Positions 5,271 to 8,219 of a stretch of 8,219 nucleotides of DNA are shown one piece after another; within the stretch, counting starts at the first letter, position 1, and the number at the start of each line of letters is the position of its first letter. This DNA comes from Desulfocapsa sp. Lineage in GTDB: Bacteria; Desulfobacterota; Desulfobulbia; Desulfobulbales; Desulfocapsaceae. The DNA is taken from NCBI GenBank assembly GCA_030635405.1, contig DAOVZA010000071.1, positions 1 to 8,219 on the forward strand, given 5' to 3'. The translations under genes and the position numbers were made by a program. A model generated the notes under the pieces. The model had not been told where the DNA came from, ran no database searches, and saw only the letters and a list, made by a program, of their open reading frames with translations.

Positions 5271-6293
5271 TTACTCTACCTTGAGTTCTCGTGTGAGCAG
5301 GTCTGCAACCGCAGTTGCACATTCTTTTTCTTTATAAAGAATCTGATAAACCTGTTCCAGAATCGGCATCTCAACTTCCATTTTTGAGACCAGATCGTGA
5401 GCTGATTGAGTGGTTTTTACACCTTCTGCCACCATTTCCATTTCACCAAGGATCTCTGAAAGCTTCTTTCCTTCTCCTAGTTTCAAACCTACGGTACGGT
5501 TTCGACTGAGATCACCCGTACATGTCAAAACCAGATCACCAATTCCAGAAAGACCAGCAAACGTAGCAGGATCAGCACCCATTGCTACACCCATCCTGGT
5601 TATCTCGGCAAGTCCTCGTGTAATAAGAGCAGCTCTACTGTTTAATCCAAAACCTAAACCATCGCTTATTCCTGCAGCAATAGCCACAATATTTTTTAGA
5701 GCTGCGCTTATTTCAAGTCCAATCATATCTTGAGCAGCATAGACACGAAATCGTTCACTGACTAAGACATTTTGAAGGAATTGCGCCCGATTGAGCTCAT
5801 CACAACCAATGGTTACCAATGTTGGTAACCCTTGAGCAACTTCTTTTGCAAATGAAGGTCCTGAAAGAACCGAAAGGGTCAAGTTTTTTGAGGTCAAGGC
5901 ACTACCAAGTGCATCTTTCATAACCTGAGTCATGGTCATAAGAGTGCTGTTTTCGATACCTTTTACTGCAGAAACAATACTTGCTCCCGTTTTTAAATAG
6001 GGAATAAGCTTTTCAAAAACAGTTCGGTAGCCATGAGATGGAACAACCATACATACAACATCCGCCCCGGTTGCTGCCTCTTTTAAATCTATTTCAATTG
6101 TAAGGGATTCCGGAAATTCAAAACCTGGAAGATACTTTTTATTTTCCCTCTCATTTATTAGGGCGGTCACATGTTCTTCATTGTGACCCCAGAGTACAGT
6201 GCGTTGTCCTTTAGCAGCAAGAACTCCTGCAATGGCAGTTCCCCAGGAACCTGCACCAATAACCGCAACTTTATTTACTTCCGGGTTATTCAT
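5271..6293 (-). CDS. gpsA: NAD(P)-dependent glycerol-3-phosphate dehydrogenase GpsA
   Basis: GpsA reduces dihydroxyacetone phosphate to sn-glycerol 3-phosphate in the cytoplasm, supplying the backbone for phospholipid synthesis. The 340-residue product has full family length. The N-terminal Rossmann domain starts with GAGSWG (13-18). MVVPSHGYR (82-90), KGIE (K111) and SGPSFAKEVAQGLPT (144-158) follow. The helical substrate domain carries the key lysine in ALKN (K200) and the long conserved block from AAGISDGLGFGLNSR through GLAEITRMG to GLSGIGDLVLTCTGDLSRNR (206-266). The ATG lies inside the end of gyrA, with 8 bases of overlap, and has only a weak purine-rich upstream stretch, so translation is probably coupled. 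gyrA followed by gpsA also occurs in other Deltaproteobacteria such as Geobacter, to my recollection. Confidence 0.97.
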   Translation of the reverse strand: MNNPEVNKVAVIGAGSWGTAIAGVLAAKGQRTVLWGHNEEHVTALINERENKKYLPGFEFPESLTIEIDLKEAATGADVVCMVVPSHGYRTVFEKLIPYLKTGASIVSAVKGIENSTLMTMTQVMKDALGSALTSKNLTLSVLSGPSFAKEVAQGLPTLVTIGCDELNRAQFLQNVLVSERFRVYAAQDMIGLEISAALKNIVAIAAGISDGLGFGLNSRAALITRGLAEITRMGVAMGADPATFAGLSGIGDLVLTCTGDLSRNRTVGLKLGEGKKLSEILGEMEMVAEGVKTTQSAHDLVSKMEVEMPILEQVYQILYKEKECATAVADLLTRELKVE

Positions 6294-8219
6294 CTGTACT
6301 CTGTTCTACTTCCTGTCCTTCCTCTAAATCATCATCAGAATCATCTTCAGGGGCTACAAGATCCATTGCTACAACTCGTTCCTTACCTGCAAGATTGATA
6401 AGGCCAACTCCCTGAGTAGTACGACCAATTACTCGAACATTACCCATGGGCATCCGAATCATTTTACCAGAATCAGCAATCAACATGACCTCAGATTCAT
6501 CATCAACCTGCATAGCACCAACAACAGCACCATTTCGCTCACTTGCCTTAATGGCCATAATACCGAGGCCGCCACGACGTTGTACACGATAATCAGCAAC
6601 TGGACTTCTCTTTCCATAGCCGTTTTCAGTTACTGTCAGAATAGAAGAGTCAGAATCAATAACAATTGATCCAACAACAAAATCATTTTCTTTTAAACGA
6701 ATACCACGAACACCAGCTGCCGTTCTTCCCATGGTACGAACATCATCTTCATGGAAGTGAATGGATGCTCCATTTTTTGAAAGAAGGAATATGGTATCAT
6801 CGCCAGTAAGAATATGAGCTGAAATAATTTCATCATCTTCGTTGATGGTAAGAGCCTTTTTGCCACGTTTCAGAGGCTTAATAAATTCCTGTAAGCTCGT
6901 CTTTTTCACCCTTCCAAGACGAGTAACCATAAGGATTGTTTTATTACTCTTTTCATTTTGAAGATCAGCAACTGGTAAAATAGCTGCCACTTTTTCATCC
7001 TCTGCAAGATTCAGAAGATTAACCACCGCCTTACCTCTTGCTGTGCGTCCAGCAAGTGGCAATTGATAAACTTTTCGCCAAAATATTTTTCCAAAATTAG
7101 TGAAAAAGAGGAAGGTATCGTGAGTAGATGCAACGTAGAGGTTTGAAACAAAATCCTCCTCAACGTTCTTAACACCAAAAACTCCTTTACCACCACGTCT
7201 TTGTGATCTGTAAATACTTACAGGATTACGTTTGATATATCCTGTATGAGTAACCGTAACAGCCATATCTTCCTGAGTTATCATATCTTCTGGAAGAATT
7301 TCATCAACGGCATCAATTATTTCGGTTCGTCTTTCATCACCATAAGCATCTTTAATTTCAGTAAATTCATCACGGATGATTTTCATAACCAGTACTTCAT
7401 CACCGAGAATTCCCCTAAGCCTTACAATTTCTGTCATTATTTCTTCATAATCACGAACGATTTTATCACGCTCAAGACCGGTAAGACGCTGCAAACGCAT
7501 ATCAAGAATAGATTGCGCCTGAATTTCTGAAAGATCAAATCGAGTAATTAATTCGGCTTTTGCAGCTGCTGGATTTGCTGAAGCTTTTATGAGTTCGACA
7601 ACTTCATCAAGATTGGTAATGGCTATCTTCAGGCCTTCCAGAAGATGGGCTTTTTCTTCAGCCTTTCGCAGTTCAAAGGCAGTACGGCGGTATACAACAA
7701 CCTTCCTGTGAAGGATGAAATACTCAAGTATCTGCTTTAAATTAAGAACTTCTGGTTTATTATTTACAATTGCAAGGAAGATAATACCAAAGGATCTCTG
7801 TAGTGGTGTCATCTTGTAGAGCTGATTAATAACAACTTCTGCTATTTCATCTTTTTTGAGTTCAATAACTATTCGCTCACCATGACGATCAGATTCATCG
7901 CGAACTTCTGATATTGCATTTATTCTTTTATCTTTTACTAGAAGCGCTATTTTTGTGACAAGTGTTGCTTTATTTTGCTGATAGGGAATCTCCGTAACTA
8001 TAATAGCTTCACGCTTACTGCCCTTTATATTCTCAACATGGGTTCGTGAACGCATAAGAACACTTCCACGACCAGTTTCATATGCTTCACGGATTCCTGC
8101 ACGACCACAAATAAAAGCACCCTTAGGAAAATCAGGGCCAGTAATAATATTAATCAACTCATGAACCGTAATATTAGCATTATCCACCATGGCAATTAAA
8201 CCATTCATAACCTCAGTGA
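6286..8219 (-). CDS. gyrA: DNA gyrase subunit A, C-terminal part (5' end outside window)
   Basis: GyrA and GyrB form the A2B2 type II topoisomerase that introduces negative supercoils. The frame stays open through the right edge, so the gene starts beyond it. The 643 whole codons in the window begin TEVMNGLIAMVDN, at the end of the breakage-reunion core in E. coli numbering near 200. The catalytic Tyr and the quinolone-resistance region are therefore not visible. Numbered from the first Met in the window (8208), the tower and coiled-coil/C-gate (GPDFP, EIPYQ, LRDES-like VRDESD, DMRLQRLTGLE) run to about 300. The six-bladed beta-pinwheel then follows. The GyrA box QRRGGKG (336-342, bases 7203-7183) identifies gyrase rather than ParC. 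A last-blade QRRGGLG (543-549) and an acidic tail (EDDSDDDLEE...) are normal for the family. It overlaps gpsA by 8 bases. Confidence 0.97.
   Translation of the reverse strand, partial: TEVMNGLIAMVDNANITVHELINIITGPDFPKGAFICGRAGIREAYETGRGSVLMRSRTHVENIKGSKREAIIVTEIPYQQNKATLVTKIALLVKDKRINAISEVRDESDRHGERIVIELKKDEIAEVVINQLYKMTPLQRSFGIIFLAIVNNKPEVLNLKQILEYFILHRKVVVYRRTAFELRKAEEKAHLLEGLKIAITNLDEVVELIKASANPAAAKAELITRFDLSEIQAQSILDMRLQRLTGLERDKIVRDYEEIMTEIVRLRGILGDEVLVMKIIRDEFTEIKDAYGDERRTEIIDAVDEILPEDMITQEDMAVTVTHTGYIKRNPVSIYRSQRRGGKGVFGVKNVEEDFVSNLYVASTHDTFLFFTNFGKIFWRKVYQLPLAGRTARGKAVVNLLNLAEDEKVAAILPVADLQNEKSNKTILMVTRLGRVKKTSLQEFIKPLKRGKKALTINEDDEIISAHILTGDDTIFLLSKNGASIHFHEDDVRTMGRTAAGVRGIRLKENDFVVGSIVIDSDSSILTVTENGYGKRSPVADYRVQRRGGLGIMAIKASERNGAVVGAMQVDDESEVMLIADSGKMIRMPMGNVRVIGRTTQGVGLINLAGKERVVAMDLVAPEDDSDDDLEEGQEVEQSTDE

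Noticed and set aside
6559..6582. Second QRRGG motif in GyrA as an extra GyrA box
   Set aside because: A QxRGG-type repeat in a late pinwheel blade is common in GyrA; the functional box is the first one, at 7183-7203.

Overview
The window is AT-rich and compactly coded. It looks like chromosomal DNA from a Gram-negative anaerobe of the old Deltaproteobacteria, most likely a Desulfobulbales-type sulfur-cycling bacterium. This is inferred from three things: the gyrA-gpsA gene order, a type III-like sulfide:quinone oxidoreductase paired with a DUF1641 protein, and the protein sequence style. No rRNA, tRNA, CRISPR, insertion sequence or phage gene is visible.

Left part (1-2220). The window opens with the last 34 codons of a plus-strand gene whose end resembles PrmA, the ribosomal protein L11 methyltransferase. 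A convergent PilZ-domain gene, probably a c-di-GMP receptor, follows. Next comes an AT-rich gap of 241 bases, then rsmE (16S rRNA m3U1498 methyltransferase) on the plus strand, which converges on a minus-strand RNase HI gene. That RNase HI carries the extra N-terminal hybrid-binding domain.

Middle part (2221-5253). A 39-codon minus-strand gene at 2303-2422 encodes a His-rich single-membrane-span mini-protein. It has a near-perfect ribosome binding site and is followed directly by an intrinsic terminator. Upstream on the same strand is a two-gene operon, a type III-like SQR followed by a DUF1641 protein, which ends at a hairpin overlapping the DUF1641 stop codon. The SQR transcript appears to start about 190 bases upstream of its GTG start. 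Its leader contains a short, strikingly Cys-dense reading frame. On the other side of that intergenic region two small plus-strand genes lie in tandem; they encode divergent paralogues of an unnamed family.

Right part (5271-8219). gpsA (glycerol-3-phosphate dehydrogenase) and gyrA (gyrase subunit A, 5' end outside the window) form a minus-strand operon with an 8-base overlap.

Most of the window is housekeeping: translation, DNA topology, RNA:DNA hybrid removal and phospholipid precursor synthesis. The accessory part is the sulfide-oxidation operon with its leader, the His-rich mini-protein and the tandem small paralogues. I do not see a convincing new multi-gene system. Those three small elements are the places worth a second look.
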